A DNA stretch of 43,899 nucleotides from Calidithermus chliarophilus DSM 9957 (GTDB taxonomy: Bacteria; Deinococcota; Deinococci; Deinococcales; Thermaceae), in NCBI RefSeq assembly GCF_000430045.1, contig NZ_KE387023.1:1353384-1397282 (forward strand). The letters run 5' to 3'. The notes under the pieces were generated by a model. It saw only the letters and a program-made list of their open reading frames with translations. It had not been told where the DNA came from and made no database searches. Position 1 is the stretch's first letter. Each line of letters begins with the position of its first letter. The position numbers and the translations under genes were made by a program. Positions 42,516-43,899 of the stretch are shown here, piece by piece.

Positions 42516-42830
42516 AGGAGCGGACAGCCGTCAGCGGTAAGCGTGTTGCTCGTAGTTATACCGGATTCAAAAAGATAATCATCCAACCCAGAACCCTGGA
42601 GGCTATCTTTTTGAATCCTAGAGCACACCCCTCCCTGACGGCCGGCGAAGAAAGCGTATCCCTTCGGTCGGGTCAGTTCGTCACCGTTCGGTGACGAACT
42701 GACCGAATCTGGTATTACCCCTCCCGCCGCCGTCGAGGGTCCAGGGTCGAGGGCCAAGGCGTCTTGCGTCTCGCGTTTTGCGTTTAGCTATCGGCTATCG
42801 GCTATGAGCTATCGGCCTACGACGCAGGAC
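42516..42830. repeat. Modular interspersed repeat, copy G, interrupted by the MITE-like element
   Basis: The left arm (42516-42555) has GACAGCCGTCAGCGGTAAGC and TTGCTCGTAG, matching the first module of copies B and C. The right arm (42721-42830) has CCCCTCCC, GGTCCAGGGTCGAGGG, GCGTCTCGCGTTTTGCG, and TAGCTATCGGCTATCGGC tandem heptamers, ending ACGACGCAGGACGTACGACG. The MITE-like element sits between them. Together they explain nearly all of the 509-bp gap 42360-42868. Confidence 0.7.
42556..42717. mobile_element. MITE-like element, copy 2 (inverted relative to copy 1)
   Basis: A 162-bp element with termini TTATACCGGATTC and GAATCTGGTATTA. Near the right end GGTCAGTTCGTCACCG and its exact complement flank TT (42671-42704), a perfect 16-bp stem. 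Copy 1 keeps only one arm of that stem. No coding capacity for a transposase. Confidence 0.72.
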
Positions 42831-42868
42831 GTACGACGCCGTACGCAGGAACACGACCCCCGCCCCCC

Positions 42869-43786
42869 TCACGCCAACTCCTCCGTGTACTGGTGCAGCC
42901 TCGAGTGCTCCCCCACGATCACCAAAAACTGCCGGGCGGTCTCGGAGAGCTCGCTGCCCTTGCGCCAGGCCACGCCGATCTCGAGGCGGGGCAACTCGCC
43001 GGTGAGGGGGCGTGACTCCAGGCGGTCGCCCTCGAGCGACCAGGGGCGGTACATCAGGTGGGGCAGCACGGCCACGCCGATGCCCACGGCCACCAGGCTG
43101 CGCATGGCCTCGATGGACTCGGTGCGCACGGTGATCTTGGGGTATCCGGCCAGCCGGTGCACCTGCTGGGTCACCTCGTCGAGCTCGTCGTTCTTGAGCA
43201 CCAGCAGCCGCTCGCTCTGGAGCTCCTCGAGCGCGACGGCCTCCCGCTTGAGCAGGGGGTGGTTGGAGGGCAGCCACACCCGCCAGGGCGCGCGCAGCAG
43301 GGTGCGGGTCTCCAAGGCCTGCTTGTCCACGCTCGAGACGTTCATGATCGCCACGTCGAGCTCGCCGTTGATGAGCAGGTGCTCGATGTAGCCGCGCCGG
43401 TCCTCGACGAGCAGCACCTCCACGCCCGGGAAGACCCGCTCGAAGCGGTCGAGGAGGTAGGGGAGGTAGTAGGCCGTGACCAGGCTGCTCACCCCCAGGT
43501 TGAGCCGCCCGGTCATGGTGTCGGGGCGTTCGCGGATGGCCTGCTCGGCGTTGCGCAGGGCGGCCAGCACCTCGTGGGCGTGCCGCAAAAACTGATGCCC
43601 CGCGTGGGTGAGCACCATCCCCCGCGCGTGCCGGTTGAAGAGCTGGGTCCCCAGGCTTTCCTCGAGCTTCTTGATCGCTTCAGTCACTACCGACTGCGCC
43701 ACGTCCAGCGAAGCCAGGGCACGCGAGATGGACCCTGCCTCGGCCACGGCGATGAAGTAGACCAGTTGCTTGAGCGAGATCTGCAT
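42869..43786 (-). CDS. LysR-family transcriptional regulator
   Basis: A 305-residue LysR protein. The N-terminal winged helix (MQISLKQLVYFIAVAEAGSISRALASL with QSVVTEAIKKLEESLGTQLF) is followed by the effector-binding domain with GRLNLGVSS and LLINGELDVAIMN. It sits upstream of and in the same orientation as the polyamine-type operon, so it may regulate that operon, though the 509-bp repeat-filled gap weakens the case. The start at 43786 matches the family; TATACT at 43813-43818 (minus strand) is a possible -10 box. Confidence 0.88.
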   Translation of the reverse strand: MQISLKQLVYFIAVAEAGSISRALASLDVAQSVVTEAIKKLEESLGTQLFNRHARGMVLTHAGHQFLRHAHEVLAALRNAEQAIRERPDTMTGRLNLGVSSLVTAYYLPYLLDRFERVFPGVEVLLVEDRRGYIEHLLINGELDVAIMNVSSVDKQALETRTLLRAPWRVWLPSNHPLLKREAVALEELQSERLLVLKNDELDEVTQQVHRLAGYPKITVRTESIEAMRSLVAVGIGVAVLPHLMYRPWSLEGDRLESRPLTGELPRLEIGVAWRKGSELSETARQFLVIVGEHSRLHQYTEELA

Positions 43787-43821
43787 GGCGGGAATCGGTT
43801 TTGCCGATACCCAGTATACGG

Positions 43822-43899
43822 CGGTGGTCGATGGTCGATGGTCGATAGCTGATAGCCGATAGCTAAATGCCAAACGCCCCTTGTTTACCCCCCTTAGCA
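43822..43899. repeat. Modular interspersed repeat, copy E (inverted, cut by the window end)
   Basis: GGTGGTCGATGGTCGATGG, then GCTGATAGCCGATAGC, AAACGCCCCTTG and TTTACCCCCCTTAGCA, the reverse complement of the hairpin and tail modules of copies A-D. It continues beyond the right edge. It abuts the LysR promoter region. Confidence 0.75.

Overview
The window is high-GC chromosomal DNA from a bacterium that looks like a member of the Thermales (Meiothermus/Calidithermus/Thermus relatives, phylum Deinococcota). This is an inference from protein character, densely packed operons with ATGA/GTGA overlaps, many genes with a TANNNT promoter box only 5-9 nt before the start codon (leaderless-type starts), and a very high density of the palindrome CTCGAG in coding DNA. 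No rRNA, tRNA or CRISPR array was seen.

Layout. 1-611: 5' part of a PucR-family regulator, divergent from a homoprotocatechuate (4-hydroxyphenylacetate) lower-pathway cluster (709-4824) with a DapA-fold aldolase, an HpaG-type isomerase/decarboxylase, a DUF3293 protein and the semialdehyde dehydrogenase HpaE. An MntA antitoxin with an internally deleted HepT toxin lies antisense inside it. 4846-5874: an L7/L12-like small protein and a DUF5995 protein whose last codons come from a MITE-like element. 6168-11244 (minus): a five-gene unit of XRE-cupin regulator, M24 peptidase, and a peptide-type ABC importer (two permeases and a binding protein), driven by a promoter whose spacer holds a palindromic operator; a cyclophilin gene diverges from it. 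11985-15671 (minus): a heme-import operon (IsdG-type heme monooxygenase, HmuT, DUF3386, HmuU, HmuV) behind a Fur-like box. 15794-17376: KDPG aldolase and CE7 esterase. 17428-22688: phosphodiesterase, SDR, GNAT, lipoprotein, cold-shock protein, zinc-finger DnaJ, nucleotidyltransferase.

22789-24127: a sigma70-type promoter, a ~180-nt strongly structured leader and a class V aminotransferase; the leader is the best candidate for an undescribed regulatory RNA. 24284-27519: membrane protein with a degenerate GGDEF-like domain, RarA, an outer-membrane-like lipoprotein and RfbC. 27774-34420: large PKD lipoprotein, small membrane protein, PaaX-family regulator, M23 peptidase, CHRD lipoprotein, and an ECF sigma/anti-sigma pair. 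34608-36502: GNAT and a MATE exporter. 36848-42359 (minus): a complete putrescine-type import and oxidation operon in the same gene order as E. coli ydcSTUVW, followed upstream by a LysR regulator (to 43786).

The intergenic DNA carries at least eight copies of a modular repeat (CAGC-rich segment, two palindromic hairpins, tandem CGGCTAT-type heptamers) and two inverted copies of a separate ~160-220 bp MITE-like element, one nested inside a modular repeat. These account for most stretches without genes.
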